Shown here: piece after piece, positions 46,159 through 57,859 of the stretch
Layout: the number at the start of each line of letters is the position of its first letter
How positions within the stretch are numbered: the first letter of the stretch is position 1
DNA from: Saccharomycopsis fibuligera x Saccharomycopsis cf. fibuligera
Lineage: Eukaryota > Ascomycota > Saccharomycetes > Ascoideales > Saccharomycopsidaceae
Length of the DNA: 64,000 nt
Direction of reading: 5' to 3'
Assembly: GCA_001936135.1 (NCBI GenBank)
Contig: CP012809.1
Coordinates: forward strand, 3,459,501 to 3,523,500
Notes under the pieces: generated by a model
What the model saw: only the letters and a program-made list of their open reading frames with translations
Database searches by the model: none
What the model was told of the DNA's origin: nothing
Translations under genes and position numbers: made by a program

Positions 46159-47901
46159 ATGAATAAAGCTTCCTTTTTTAAAGCTGTCTCACAGCTATCC
46201 ATACACAGGTCTGTTAGTAGTTCTGTTGATGCTGTGAGAGTGGCTCGTCAATCTTCAATAATCAGCGATCATCAACGTCGCCGGTATTCTCAACCCACAG
46301 CGCCCTTATCGCTGGCACCTTCAAATGCTTCTAATTCTTCCAATGACCCTTTGGCTGACCTTACTAGTACGTCAAACACACTTTCAAATTGCACAATTCC
46401 TAAGAGCACTACCAATTGTAATGCAAAACTAAGAACCAGTATTCGCATGCTTCTAGAAAGTCCACCTACAGAGCACTCCCTAGTCACAGCTCAAGGATGG
46501 GTGCGGTCAGTTCGTATTTTGAAAAAAATTGCATTTATTGATATTTCTGATGGCACGTCGCATCATTCATTGATGCTTGTCACTAGTCCTACTTTAGCAA
46601 AACAAAGCAGAGTCACTACCGGCTGCTCAGTGGAAGTAGTTGGCGAGTGGGTGCAGAGCAAAGGCAAAAATCAGAGCTTTGAATTGCAGATTAACGATAC
46701 TATAGCAGAGGGGGAAAATCAGAGCCATGGACTCAAGATAGTGGGGCCAGTTGAAGAGAATTACCCATTGCAGAAAAAATATCATACTCCTGAGTTTGTG
46801 AGAAGTTTAAATACCTTGAAGTTCCAAACTAGCAAGTTGAACTCAGTGATACGGGCACGGTCGTTTTTAGAATGGAAATTTTCAGAGTTTTTTCAAAAAG
46901 AAGGTTTTGTGAAAACTAATCCACCATTGATTACTGGTGCAGATTGTGAGGGTGCTGGGGAGTTATTTCAGGTGGAAGGTGCCTCAATATTGGAAAAACA
47001 AATTAAAAATTTGAGCAAGAAGGAAGACAATAACAATAAAAGCGCTGGTAATGATGATAATGTGAAACCGTTTTTTGGCAAAAAGTCGTATTTAACAGTG
47101 TCTACACAGTTGCATTTGGAAATCCTTGCACAATCTTTTAGCAAAGTTTGGACCATGTCGCCATGTTTCCGTGCTGAAGCTAGCGATACTAATCGTCACT
47201 TGAGCGAATTCTGGATGCTTGAAGCAGAGATTGCATATGCGGCCACTGTCGACCAGCTCACATATTTCGCCGAACGTATGCTTAAACATTGCATTAATGG
47301 GGTCCTCTGCAATGAAAACTATGCGCTTGATAATTTATTGCAAAACTCTAAACGACCAGTAGAGGAATTAAGTGAGATTGAGCGCAGATTGCGTATTTTG
47401 GAAAACGCTGGTAAACCTTGGGCTCAGATAACTTATCATGAAGCGATAAAGATATTGCTCCAAGCAAAGAAAAAATGGGACTATGTTCCGCCAGTGATGG
47501 GTGAAAGTTTGTCAACAGAACATGAAAAGTTTTTGACTAACGAAGTATTCAAAGCACCATTGTTTGTGACTAACTATCCAAAGGACGAGAAGGCATTCTA
47601 CATGGAAATTGACACCAACGGACAGACTGTTGCTTGTTTCGATTTACTATTCCCAGTGATGGGTGAACTCATTGGGGGATCTGTTAGAGAAGCAAATTAC
47701 GGGAAGTTGTTGAAAGAAATTGAGCGCCGTAATATGAATATCTCGGAGTTGCAGTGGTACTTGGACTTGCGCAAGAATGGGTCAGTACCTCATGGTGGTT
47801 TTGGCATGGGCTTTGAGAGATTAGTGAGTTTTGTATGTAATGTGGATAATATCAAAGATGTTATACCTTTGTCAAGAAGTGTTAATAATTGCGAATGTTA
47901 A
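46159..47901 (+). CDS. SLM5: Mitochondrial asparaginyl-tRNA synthetase
   Basis: This 580-residue class IIb aminoacyl-tRNA synthetase begins with a Ser-rich, basic presequence (about 1-65), consistent with mitochondrial import. The anticodon-binding OB fold follows (about 110-190, GWVRSVRILKKIAFIDISDG). The catalytic core has motif 2 (FRAEASDTNRHLSEFWMLEAE) and motif 3 (GGFGMGFERLVSFV). These fit AsnRS rather than AspRS, and the organisation matches S. cerevisiae Slm5. It charges tRNA-Asn for mitochondrial translation. The ATG at 46159 is chosen because upstream extension has only a GTG. A low-complexity insert (about 285-305) interrupts the core. It is longer than the 492-residue S. cerevisiae protein. 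Confidence 0.92.
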   Translation: MNKASFFKAVSQLSIHRSVSSSVDAVRVARQSSIISDHQRRRYSQPTAPLSLAPSNASNSSNDPLADLTSTSNTLSNCTIPKSTTNCNAKLRTSIRMLLESPPTEHSLVTAQGWVRSVRILKKIAFIDISDGTSHHSLMLVTSPTLAKQSRVTTGCSVEVVGEWVQSKGKNQSFELQINDTIAEGENQSHGLKIVGPVEENYPLQKKYHTPEFVRSLNTLKFQTSKLNSVIRARSFLEWKFSEFFQKEGFVKTNPPLITGADCEGAGELFQVEGASILEKQIKNLSKKEDNNNKSAGNDDNVKPFFGKKSYLTVSTQLHLEILAQSFSKVWTMSPCFRAEASDTNRHLSEFWMLEAEIAYAATVDQLTYFAERMLKHCINGVLCNENYALDNLLQNSKRPVEELSEIERRLRILENAGKPWAQITYHEAIKILLQAKKKWDYVPPVMGESLSTEHEKFLTNEVFKAPLFVTNYPKDEKAFYMEIDTNGQTVACFDLLFPVMGELIGGSVREANYGKLLKEIERRNMNISELQWYLDLRKNGSVPHGGFGMGFERLVSFVCNVDNIKDVIPLSRSVNNCEC

Positions 47902-48149
47902 ATTTATTTCGTGTTCTTATTCAAGCTGATTGATGGCTAACAATATTCCGTGGGTAAATGGCTGATTTTGAGAAGGTGCACTGCTTATGTAATACGGTCC
48001 AAAAAAGATCTCCGCGGCTTTTGGCTTTTTTTTTTGTTTTTCTAATTCACTATATTATTTCTGTTCTTATATATAATAGATTAGCGATAGACTTCCTAGA
48101 AACATAGAATACATATTGACATAAAAAGTAATAACCTATTCAAACCAAT

Positions 48150-49403
48150 ATGAATTTCAAATTGAACTTAAAAAAAAAGCCCGGTGTTGGTAACTTGAAA
48201 CAACCAAAAGGGATAGGCAAGCCGGTTGTTCAAAAGCGGACATTGTTCCAGGTCGAGAACAGCGATGATGAAGAGGATGAGCAATACTCAGGGTTAGAGA
48301 CAAAGAAAAATCAGGAAAAGTTAAAAGAAGAAACTAAGTATGAAATGGAAAAAGAGCGGGACCGTCAAAAGAGAATTAGATTACAACAACGAGAGGAAGA
48401 ATCCAAGCGGATCACTGAACATAGTCGAATCTTGCTGCGAAAGTACGCCAAAGAAGCAGAAGAGCAACAAAAAGCTAATCCAGAAGCATTTCAATACGAC
48501 GAAATATATGACGATATCAAAAAAAATAAGGAACGAAAGGAAAGAAAAAGTGGCAATGGAGAAAAATCAACTTATATTGGTGGATTGCTTGCTCTGAAGA
48601 CAGAAAGAGAACGGAGAAACAATGAAGCCAAAGAGCTCAGGATCCAACGTCAATTGCGTGAGGAGGAAGAATTATTTGGCAAAAAAGAGACATTTGTGAC
48701 AGGTACGTACCGGAAACAACTCGAGAAAGACGCTAAGGAGAAAGCAAAGCAGAAAAGTAAGGATGCTGAAGAAGAAGAACAACAACAAAGGAAAATACAG
48801 GAGAGTAGAAAAAAAGGCGGATTTACTCGAACTGGTGCTGGAATGAAGAATGTATATCTAAGATTCTTGGATGATGGCGAAAGGGAGGAAGAAGAAGATG
48901 AAGTTGAGACGTTGTCTAACGGGTCGAATGCAGATATTCGTGCCTCAAGCACTAATGCTCTAGAATCCTCTAGAATCCCTTTTTTTGCATCTGCTAGCAG
49001 GTCTAGCGACGACAAAGATAGTAACGGTGGTGGTGATGCATCTTATGCCAAGTTCACAAACCGGCTTTTAGCAGTTTCTGATTACAGTGAAAGTGATAGT
49101 GATAATGATATTAAGGGAGCTTATGATCTCGATGCAGGATTAAACTTAACCGCGATTGCGGCAGGTCTGTCGCCGGCATCAACAACAACTTCGCAACATA
49201 TCGATAATGCAGGCAAAAGTATCACGGGGAACCAGAAATTAACCTATATTAGTAGCAGATTGAATGAGAGTGAAAAGAAGCGATTAAGGGAACTTGCCAC
49301 ACGGCTATTCCGCACAACAATACTAGAATCAGAGATAAATCAAGCCAAAGCAAGATATTATAAGAGAAAAAAACAAAGACAGCGGGATGATGCTGTATTT
49401 TAG
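48150..49403 (+). CDS. NSRP1/CCDC55-like splicing regulatory protein
   Basis: This 417-residue, highly charged protein carries the nuclear speckle splicing regulatory protein 1 family layout. An acidic phosphosite-like segment (ENSDDEEDEQ) is near 33-42 and a long coiled coil at about 50-130. A YDEIYDDI motif precedes the core block YIGGLLALKTERERR near 142-156 and the region with ETFVTGTYRKQL. A Glu/Lys helical tract follows, then a Ser-rich tail. Human NSRP1 modulates splice-site choice; fungal members are poorly studied. S. cerevisiae has no obvious counterpart that I know of. A CTG codon lies at residue 148 in the conserved block, where relatives tend to have a small residue, compatible with Ser. 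Confidence 0.82.
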   Translation: MNFKLNLKKKPGVGNLKQPKGIGKPVVQKRTLFQVENSDDEEDEQYSGLETKKNQEKLKEETKYEMEKERDRQKRIRLQQREEESKRITEHSRILLRKYAKEAEEQQKANPEAFQYDEIYDDIKKNKERKERKSGNGEKSTYIGGLLALKTERERRNNEAKELRIQRQLREEEELFGKKETFVTGTYRKQLEKDAKEKAKQKSKDAEEEEQQQRKIQESRKKGGFTRTGAGMKNVYLRFLDDGEREEEEDEVETLSNGSNADIRASSTNALESSRIPFFASASRSSDDKDSNGGGDASYAKFTNRLLAVSDYSESDSDNDIKGAYDLDAGLNLTAIAAGLSPASTTTSQHIDNAGKSITGNQKLTYISSRLNESEKKRLRELATRLFRTTILESEINQAKARYYKRKKQRQRDDAVF

Positions 49404-50046
49404 CGTAACCGTATAATTGTTCATAAGTCATAGTTACTTGCGATTGATGGTTCTTTGAATTCAAAGTTATTTGCTGCGTTAAATCGTTTTATGTAGAAGT
49501 ATCATTTCTTTTGTCCTTTGATGTTACAAGATAATGGCTCAAATTTAAAAGAGTTTTAACCAAGAATAACCGAATTGACATAATATATTAAATACAGCTA
49601 AAATTATGTAAAAAAAATTAGAATTATTCATTAATCGGGCATTAAAACTAAATAACGGAACCAACAAGAACTGAAAAAAAAACATAAAACTTTAGGTGCA
49701 GAACTATGTTAAACTTGAAAGCTGTGCAATCTTTAAGTAGGTAATAGATGAAAATCGATAAATCAAAATCGAATCAAATAAAGAAACACAAACATGCACT
49801 TTTGAGCTATTGTATCCTGTAATTTTCACGATGCTGAAAATCGGTAATAAGAAAAAAAAATAGAAAAGGCAGGTCATTAAACATATTATCAAAAAAAAAA
49901 AAAAAAAATAGGAATATTAGAGATTATAAATGGAATAACAGAGCAAAAAGTATTGACAAACTACATGGATCACAAAAAAAAGGGGGTGAAAAAAACAGAA
50001 AACAGAAAAAAATAAAAAATCTTGAGTTATTAGCTCAGAAAAGCTA
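49404..50046. other. Convergent 3' region, NSRP1-like gene and YTP1
   Basis: 643 bp of AT-rich sequence with several A runs. It should hold both polyadenylation regions. No gene seen. Confidence 0.5.
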
Positions 50047-52065
50047 TCAACTTCTCTGCTTTAACCAGTCTTTCCAAAATAATAAAGTCATTTCCCAGCC
50101 CATCAATAAAGCACAAACACCAACACTGACATTCAAAGTGAACATCGGGGTCAAGCCGCGGTATTCTAATGCGTTGACACATTGATCAGTGCTTTCCATG
50201 AAGATCAAGCCGCCGGCTAATAACGCGCTAGAAACAATCAATTCAGTGAGTGGCTTCATTGGTTTGTGAACTGAGCTTTTAGCCTCATATTTAGATGGTT
50301 TGGTAAACTGGCAAATAACATAAGTCAATAATCTGAAAAGTGCACCATAGGACAACATGTAACCCCATTGCATGTGAATTTTGGTTGAGGTTGCGGATGC
50401 TTGTGCGTGCTGCGACATCAAGATACCGGTCCAGAAAATTGTAAATGCTGGAAATGGATTTGGTGAAAACCCCGGTGAGGCATATTGTATTTGTTTGTTT
50501 GGGTGTCTGTTGTTATCATAAGACTCCATTACTCTTCTAAATCTCCATTCGGATAATCCAAACTCAGTGAGCAAGCCACCCAAACCACCACCAATGTACA
50601 TGAAGGCAATGGAAGCATGCTGCAAGTCCTTGGCGGCCCATTCGCCACCTGGGTTGGATAAATGCTCCAAGAAGACATTGGTTGAACCGTAGAAGAAAAT
50701 CAAAAAACTCTCGATAAATTCCATGGTGAATAACCCTTTTGGTCCTCTTCTAATTAAAAAATGTTTGTTTTGCTGTTTCTCACTGGAGTTGAACTTTACA
50801 GCGTTCCAAGCTAAACCTTGTTCATTCCAGCAACCACAGTATCTGGCCAAAGAAACAAGACCTAGCAAAAAGAAAACGCCACCTTTAATGAAATGAGCCA
50901 ATAAATTAAAAACTTTGACGCCCTGGCCCATTAAGTTGGCAACGGCAACACCCGTAGGGCCGTATACTAAAAAGAAACCAAAAAGAGAGTAGTTTAAAAA
51001 GTTGAATATAAATGAAGAAAATTTGCCAAATCTATGAAGAAAAGATTTAATAAATTTGGAGTTGAACTTCTGGTACAAGCCATCTCTCTTAGAAGCTGCA
51101 GTTTTAAAAATTTTATTTTTCTTAGTCTCCATAATATAATCACTATTGATCAACCCTGCGTTTTCAGCATCATTGATATTATCGGAGAAGTGCACTTGAT
51201 TAGAGTTTGCGGTTTCGTTATCATGCTGGCTTTCAATTTCAAAGGTATCTTCCTCACCGACTTCAGAAAGTCTTTCAACGGTAGCCTCAGAGTTTCTATA
51301 GTGCTGAGCATCAGAGAACCTAGGACTGTCGATGGAGAAGTTTTTACTGCTACTATGGTTATGGTGGCCATCACTGCTGTTATTGTTAAAATCGTACAAT
51401 GTCGAGGATGGAGAAACACTGGAGCTTCCGCGCTCGTGACCATAATCTCTCAATGGTACATAGGTGTTGTATTCATCAACCTGGTTTTCTTGTGAAAGCC
51501 ATTTTTCGGCATAGGCGAAGATTGCGCTGACATAGTGAACAATAATGCTGACAAACAAAATGTAGGACATTCTAGTATATGCATTTTTTGGATAAAGGTT
51601 TGGAACCGAACCGCCAAATATTGCCAAGCAGAGCAAGGCAGCTAACGTTGCTAACAAGTTGACAGTCAACGCTGGTAAGTACCAGTTAGAACCGACATTA
51701 TTCAATACTAAAGTTATTGGGTAAAAGAAAAATATAATCAATGTGGTTAATACAATGTGGCCAGCCAAAGCGCCCTTATTAGAATTTTTTATAGTTAGGA
51801 AACTGGTAGTGTTGTAAGCCTCCCAAAAAGCACGTTCTTCGGGATATAGGTCGGTTTGAAGGATTGGAACACCATGATGATGATGGTCTCTGTGTGGCAC
51901 TGGCTCGAGTGCATTGGTATTATTTTTGCTAGCCATTGAAGTAGTAGTGGAATCATGATGAACTTCATTCTGCATAGACATATCCTGGTGATCTTCGCTG
52001 GCAAGCGCCAAAACATTTCGGCTACCAAGTAGAAGAAAAGGTATTAGTATGGCGCTTAACTTCAT
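50047..52065 (-). CDS. YTP1: Ytp1-family multi-spanning membrane protein
   Basis: This 672-residue protein starts at the ATG at 52065 (MKLSAILIPFLLLGSRNVLA), giving a clean signal peptide; an upstream GTG extension is rejected. A His-rich lumenal or extracellular stretch (about 18-65, with RDHHHHG) follows. Membrane helices lie at about 100-120, 128-148 and 166-185. A long disordered acidic loop (about 195-310) separates them from a C-terminal set of six or more helices. This is the DUF2427 plus Ytp1 arrangement of S. cerevisiae Ytp1, a predicted membrane protein with weak similarity to electron-transport proteins and unknown activity. His clusters raise the possibility of metal binding, which is an inference. 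The central loop makes it longer than the S. cerevisiae protein. Confidence 0.87.
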   Translation of the reverse strand: MKLSAILIPFLLLGSRNVLALASEDHQDMSMQNEVHHDSTTTSMASKNNTNALEPVPHRDHHHHGVPILQTDLYPEERAFWEAYNTTSFLTIKNSNKGALAGHIVLTTLIIFFFYPITLVLNNVGSNWYLPALTVNLLATLAALLCLAIFGGSVPNLYPKNAYTRMSYILFVSIIVHYVSAIFAYAEKWLSQENQVDEYNTYVPLRDYGHERGSSSVSPSSTLYDFNNNSSDGHHNHSSSKNFSIDSPRFSDAQHYRNSEATVERLSEVGEEDTFEIESQHDNETANSNQVHFSDNINDAENAGLINSDYIMETKKNKIFKTAASKRDGLYQKFNSKFIKSFLHRFGKFSSFIFNFLNYSLFGFFLVYGPTGVAVANLMGQGVKVFNLLAHFIKGGVFFLLGLVSLARYCGCWNEQGLAWNAVKFNSSEKQQNKHFLIRRGPKGLFTMEFIESFLIFFYGSTNVFLEHLSNPGGEWAAKDLQHASIAFMYIGGGLGGLLTEFGLSEWRFRRVMESYDNNRHPNKQIQYASPGFSPNPFPAFTIFWTGILMSQHAQASATSTKIHMQWGYMLSYGALFRLLTYVICQFTKPSKYEAKSSVHKPMKPLTELIVSSALLAGGLIFMESTDQCVNALEYRGLTPMFTLNVSVGVCALLMGWEMTLLFWKDWLKQRS

Positions 52066-55000
52066 TGTTCTGAGAATGTAATTATAAATAATATATTGAC
52101 AATTAAAATGCACTTGTTTACCTTCAACTAGCTATGGTTATCCTTGGTAAGAAACTGACAATTATGAAGAAACTCTGTAAGCACTTTATAAACTGTTTGG
52201 TACTTTCAATAATAAGGCGGCGGCTGGTGGACAATGTATTGTGCCGAGATAGAAAAAAACAATACTAGGAGTATAATGAAGAGGAAAGTAGCCAAAAAGA
52301 CTCCCTTGTGGCAGGTCAATGGCAGTTAAAAGAGAATGATTTACTGATAAAAAAGAGAAGAAATGTAACAAGTCAAGAAAAAGTATCAAATAAAAGGGAA
52401 GTATCAGTAAACCAGCATTGGGAATGAAATGGGGACAGAGCGCTTAAGTAGTAAATTTTGCCTATTAAGGCCGATCCTAATAGTTAAGAAAAAAATAAAG
52501 TAAAAAATAAAAAAAGTAAAAAAGTCGCAGCAGATGAGTCTTCTGCAGGCAGCTGCACCACCCAAGTTTTCGGAACTTGCGGACAAAAAAAGTTTTTTCC
52601 ACCACATTCAGTTAAGTGAGCTTCGCAACCGCGGTTTACGCCCAACGTTAGCTGTTGTGAAGACATTTTGGCAGTGCTGTGGAAGAAGTAGTTGCTGTTG
52701 CAGTAGCAAGGCTTAAATCGAGTAACAATTATAATGTGGTCGCCAGTAGCAGACATCTCCGAAAGTATTTGATAACAATTGACAGCACCTAAAAGTGGAA
52801 ACCTGATTATATTCTTTCGGAATACGACAAATAAACCCTTCCGATTCTTGTTACAGTCAGCGCTTAATTTCTCAACTCAAGCCGCCTTTGCAGCTGGGGA
52901 GATCATGAGTTACTGTAACGCTATTAAGAATTAGCAGGTATTGAATTTACTATTGTTGTATTGTAACAAATTTATGACCTACTGATTGTCGAAGCAGCTT
53001 CGAGTACCCTTTTCAAGTTTAAACTACGTACAAAACAGATTACTGTCACCGTCCAACAGAAACGGCGGGTAGGTTACCTAATTGACCTTACATGAATATC
53101 CCCTATAGGTGGGTATTTGCCTCATGAACGCATTAACATGACAATACTGTCTGCTCTCTGTGCTGCCTTAAGCGACACGGGCAGCGTGCAGCACACTGCA
53201 GCATGGAACCCGATAGAACCTTTCTGATGTATGTTAGCAGACAAAAAGCGTCAATGCCAAACTCGAGCTATATATTATTTATGATTGTACATCGCAGCAT
53301 CCGCGGTGCCTTTTTGTTCCGAGCCGAGCGGCCTTTGATATGAGCGGGTTTTAGTTACTACCGCACAGCTTTTGCACATATTTTATATAGCACATATATG
53401 CTGTAGTGCTTGGTTTTTTGGCACATTAATAGTAGCAATGCTATCCACAAAAGGAAGGACCCTCGCGAAAGCCTCTTTGTGGTTCGGCTGGGACCTCAAG
53501 TTGGCCGAGGCTACCAAAAGCACAAAAAACATGCTAGCCAGTTAAAGTAATATTAATTACTTAGAGTCTTGCTAGGTATGTAATATTTTTCGTAATTAAC
53601 CACAATTTGAAGCTCATTTCCATATGAAAGAACTTTAGTTCATATGGAAAGTCGCTATTCATTTAGCGCCGTTGACTCGGAAGCATCCAGACCCGATAAT
53701 CTTTGCAGACCATCAATTTCAAGGAAAGTTCGTTCTCCACCCGTCATATGGAGCCGAATCGAGAGCTGGATGTTACAACCATCCCTCCGCCCCGAAAAAG
53801 GGGTATACATTGAAGCTGATTATTCATCAACTGATTTTTTGCCGTCATTACAATGTAGGATGTACTTGCATTTTTACTTGGTACAAGTGCCTCCTCATTG
53901 GCCTGTTTGGGCTCGTATGACAAGAAACCGTATACCTGCATTAATGCAACACTGTCATTTTCTGACCCAACAGGTTAACGTTCTAGAGTGAAAACATATG
54001 AACTGTCTTTGCCCTACACGGAATTAGATAAAAATACATAGCACTGAAGTTTTGAGATTTTGAACTATTGTCGTACTTAGGTGAGATGCGGCTGGTCATA
54101 ACTCAACCGTATTTTTCCCATTTTATCTTTAGCACGTCTTTGCCCCTTTTGCATGCCGTCTACTGGGTACTGCATACAACATGTTGACAGTCGCGCATGT
54201 GCTATAACATATAGCTTGATGTGCTGTCATACAGTAATAGACATGCTATAACTCTAGTTAACTTGATTTAAAATTAATTTTTTTAAACTGTCATATCTGC
54301 TCGATTAATCGCAATATGCTCTAATTTCTTCAGTGCACCTCTGTTTTTGGAAAAGTACCTCATACGCAGTTTTCTTCGTACTGTCTCAATTTTGACTTTA
54401 TGCAGGACCTTCACTATCTGTTCGTCGATAATGAGATTTGGATGACAACTTCAGTTGCTATTGATTCAATAGGCTCATACTCAAACTTGTCTATAAAAAA
54501 AGAGCAGCATGTGAGAAACGCTGTAAAGCGTTTACAATTTTATTAAGAGAAAATTCAAAAAGAAAAGACATGTTCCAAGCTGAGCTTGATAGCACATACA
54601 CACACATACAAACATACATATTATTGTAAGCTCTACCAGTTCATTTGCCTAAATGTTTACTTTTATTAAACCGCATAACATTATAGACTCACTATTCTAT
54701 AGAACATGCGATTATATTGTAACCAAACCAAATATGTGAGCTAAATTTCTTTGGTATTGTTTCCTATCAACCAATCTTCAGCGCTGTTCTGTGAACCAGC
54801 ATGAACAACACGTACTATAAAACTTAACTTTGGATAACAAATTGGTCTCAATAGTAACGCCATACAAAAAAAAATAGCGGTATTGTCGGAGCTACTAGCA
54901 GACAGCTTCTTCTTTCTTTCTTTTTTTTTTTTTTTGTTTTACTGTGCCTCTTAGAGAATAAAAGCTATATCACATTTTTTTCAATACTTGATATGGCACT

Positions 55001-55922
55001 AAAATATAGTTTCTTCTAAGCGTGTGTGTTTTGTATATGATCTGAGTCTCGATAAATTATATTTTTGAATTGGCAGCATCTTTGCTACTTTTTTTCCTAT
55101 TGTGTTCATTTTTTTGTCTACAGGAAAAAAAACCAGTTGTATGAATTCTCATGGTGACGACGCATGTCAAACAGAGCATTTTCTTAACAGGCTGCTTTTT
55201 AGTTTACCTCTGAGCTAAGATTCCATGTATATTATTGATTCCAATTATTAAATCTGAGGGTGCCTTAAAATATTTTTGCTAATATGATATATGGGAACTA
55301 AACAAAGATTCTTTGTATTTGCTACCGTAGCTTTGTTCATTGTTATAGAAAGTCCTTGGATTATTATATCCCTGAACCGTAAAATTACTAAATCGCAAAA
55401 TTACTAAATTTTAAAATAACTAAATAGTAAAATTACTAAATCGTAAAATTACGGATCATCAAATCATAAAATCATCAAATCAGTAAGTCCACAAGTCAGC
55501 AACCCTGCTGCATGCTAGCTACTGCCAACACCTTAAAAATCATGACACTGGATGACCAGCGGTAAACATCCGATCATCAAATTTAAAATAAAATCCATAC
55601 ACCATAAAATTTGGCGGGTAATGAATAAAATTTCCCAAAATCAATGACCGCCTAATATTTGTTTTTCTTTAGATGCAGACGATAACCTGCATGAGATGAA
55701 AAAAAATTATAAGCAGAGATTAACCGATAGAGCCAAGAATAGTGATCCTGTTGGAATGTATTTATCGAGTATAACAAACAGCTCGCACGTACTAAAATAT
55801 TGCGACCATTACAACTTTCAAAACATACAGCTAAAATCTAGCAAACTGAAGATCAGCATACTACTAGCTGAAAGGATAAGGACAAGACAGCCAGTAAATC
55901 AAATCTAATACATCCAATCAAA
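52066..55922. promoter_or_regulatory. 3.9-kb divergent region between YTP1 and MPP6
   Basis: No supported gene. Two overlapping frames around 53644-53991 reach 82-115 codons but have no domain-like composition. The region holds a CACATA microsatellite (about 54592-54620), a T run near 54922 and the 16-bp TTACTAA array (55378-55457). A 70-codon ATG frame at 55696-55908 ends just before MPP6 and, if in the transcript, would be an upstream open frame. Confidence 0.55.
55378..55457. repeat. 16-bp tandem array with TTACTAA cores, five units
   Basis: Units of the form CGTAAAATTACTAAAT start at 55378, 55394, 55410, 55426 and 55442. TTACTAA, the Yap1/Cap1 recognition core, is intact at 55385-55391, 55401-55407 and 55433-55439 and altered in the other two units. 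The array is about 470 bp upstream of MPP6 and 3.3 kb from YTP1. Repetition is directly visible; factor binding is inferred. Confidence 0.8.
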
Positions 55923-56774
55923 ATGTCCGGCATCTCTTCGAGAGTGCTAAACATGAAGTTTATGCGCCAAGCGGTGAAGAAAGAAAATATACAACAGGAA
56001 GAAGTGAAAGAACAAAAAAAGAAAGACGCAAGCCAGTGGTCATTGATCAATGTTGATGCATTCAAGAATAAAAAAAGCGCATTAGGTGCAACTTCGAAAT
56101 TCCAGCTGGTAGGGTATACCGATGTTAAATCATTTTTCGATGAAGATGATGAGGAGGAGAATAATGAAGACAATAATCATAATCATAATAATAATAATGA
56201 TAATAATGATAGTAATGATGATGATGACGAAGAAGGAAGTGGAGATGATAATGAGCCGACGGGGCTTGTTGGAAGAAGAGTTTTTGGCACGATAAAGAAA
56301 GAAAAGACGACTACTGAGGGCATTTCCAGTGATGATGCCAATGAGACAAATAGAATTACTGAAACAAAACTTGGAAAGGAGAGCAAGAAAAAAGGCAAAA
56401 CTGTCAAGAATCAAGAGACTAGCAGTAACGCTGAATTTGGTAATGGTAAAACTACAGAACAACAAACTACTGCCAGTGCCGACTCAAACAAATTCCTCAC
56501 AAATATACTTGATTCCACACAACCCAGTAGTCAGCAGCTGCAGCAGGAGCCATCAAACAAGAAAGGCAAAGGCAAAAACAATCAGAATAAGGATATTAGA
56601 AACGGAGAAAAGCAACTGATAATACCGAGCGTGGAGGACTTTCTTAATAAAGGCAGCGGCGAAGGTGACGGTGATGATGAAGTGGAAGTGGTAGGTAAGT
56701 CCAGACCCGGAAAGAGAAGCATGCCGCAGAAAGATAAGAAGCAGAAGAAAAGAAAGCATAACAAAGGCAATTAG
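55923..56774 (+). CDS. MPP6: Exosome-associated RNA-binding protein Mpp6
   Basis: This 283-residue protein opens with SSRVLNMKFM (residues 5-14), the signature by which Mpp6 family members dock to the nuclear exosome. A second family block lies at about 57-70 (KFQLVGYTDVKSFF), and GRRVFG (about 118-123) corresponds to the SGRKTFG/GRMSF motif. The remainder is low complexity: Asp/Asn-rich (about 75-110), then Gln/Ser-rich, then a Lys-rich end (KKQKKRKHNKG). Mpp6 recruits the Mtr4 helicase to the Rrp6-containing exosome for rRNA and noncoding RNA processing. The protein is longer than S. cerevisiae Mpp6 (186) owing to the low-complexity inserts. Confidence 0.87.
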   Translation: MSGISSRVLNMKFMRQAVKKENIQQEEVKEQKKKDASQWSLINVDAFKNKKSALGATSKFQLVGYTDVKSFFDEDDEEENNEDNNHNHNNNNDNNDSNDDDDEEGSGDDNEPTGLVGRRVFGTIKKEKTTTEGISSDDANETNRITETKLGKESKKKGKTVKNQETSSNAEFGNGKTTEQQTTASADSNKFLTNILDSTQPSSQQLQQEPSNKKGKGKNNQNKDIRNGEKQLIIPSVEDFLNKGSGEGDGDDEVEVVGKSRPGKRSMPQKDKKQKKRKHNKGN

Positions 56775-57859
56775 ATAAAGCAGAATTATAGGGTGGGAAT
56801 ATGTGCGACGATGTAGCCGGATCTTATGGACGTGAGATGGCCCTGTTGGGATGCTTACGTTGAGATTTTTGCAACCATGTTACGCTGCGTTTTGTTTTAT
56901 TACTTGAAGTCTATCTTGATGTTTGTTAGGTTATTCTTTAAATTATAGGCGTTTATTGCTCTTCGTGACATATGACTGATCTGAAATTTGTTTTGAACCA
57001 AAAGTGTGACATTTGAATTTCGCACTTTGGCTTCGTCTTGGGCAACTGTGTGTGGAGACTTGTCCAATAAATGATTTTACTTTAAACTAATGCAATCTTT
57101 AGCAATGCTGTAGGCTTACGAATGTAGACTATTTTTATAAGCGTGCTTACTTTACTCTATACAAACAACAACACAAGAAACACAAAAAGAAGATATGAAA
57201 AGAAAAAAGAAAATAAAAAATATACCAAAACATAATTGTAACATAAGCAAGAAAGAAAAAAAATGAAGTAAAATGAAGTTTGAAGAAAAAAGTAAATCAA
57301 AACATATCCCAATTTGCATCTTATACATGAATAATCAAGCAACATTATTGCAAGCATGATATAATAGCAGTTTAGAATTGAACAAAAGAACAAAAATAAC
57401 AAAAAGTGATGTAGTAAAACTAAGGCGTAATATAGCGAAGACATGCAATAAATCGCCCAAAAACTTGCCAACTTTATCAATATACTTTGTCCCATATTTG
57501 AAAAGCGCCAGAGAACATATAGTCTGGAACATATCCACAAAGTTTTTTAAAGGCAATGCTTTTTTCTCCAGGCTATGTCCTTTTTCTTTTCCAAAACATT
57601 TTCCAATGACAGGGAAACAAATCAATAACTATAATACAGCATGAAGAGAATAGAAGTGAAGCTGAATAAAGGAAGAAAAGAGTTTTTGTGATAAGTATTA
57701 GCAGATGCTAGACTAACCACTCAGTCATTATATCGTTTTTCAAGAGTTAAAACATAGTGATCTTATCTTGAAAGTCTCATCAAATAGTCGTTGAAATACT
57801 TCTTTCTTGGAAATATTCATTTTTTCGTTCAAATAATTAGCAGATAATTTTTCGAGTTA
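56775..57859. other. Convergent 3' region, MPP6 and the NIPA-like gene
   Basis: 1.09 kb with a purine-rich top strand around 57170-57300. Short frames only. No gene or RNA recognised. Confidence 0.5.

Noticed and set aside
52066-52113. N-terminal extension of Ytp1
   Set aside because: Depends on a GTG start; the ATG at 52065 gives a clean signal peptide.
53644-53991. 115-codon ATG frame with an overlapping 82-codon frame
   Set aside because: Two overlapping frames without domain-like composition or clear promoter; chance is likelier.
55696-55908. 70-codon ATG frame just upstream of MPP6
   Set aside because: Could be an upstream open frame, but nothing marks it as a real protein.
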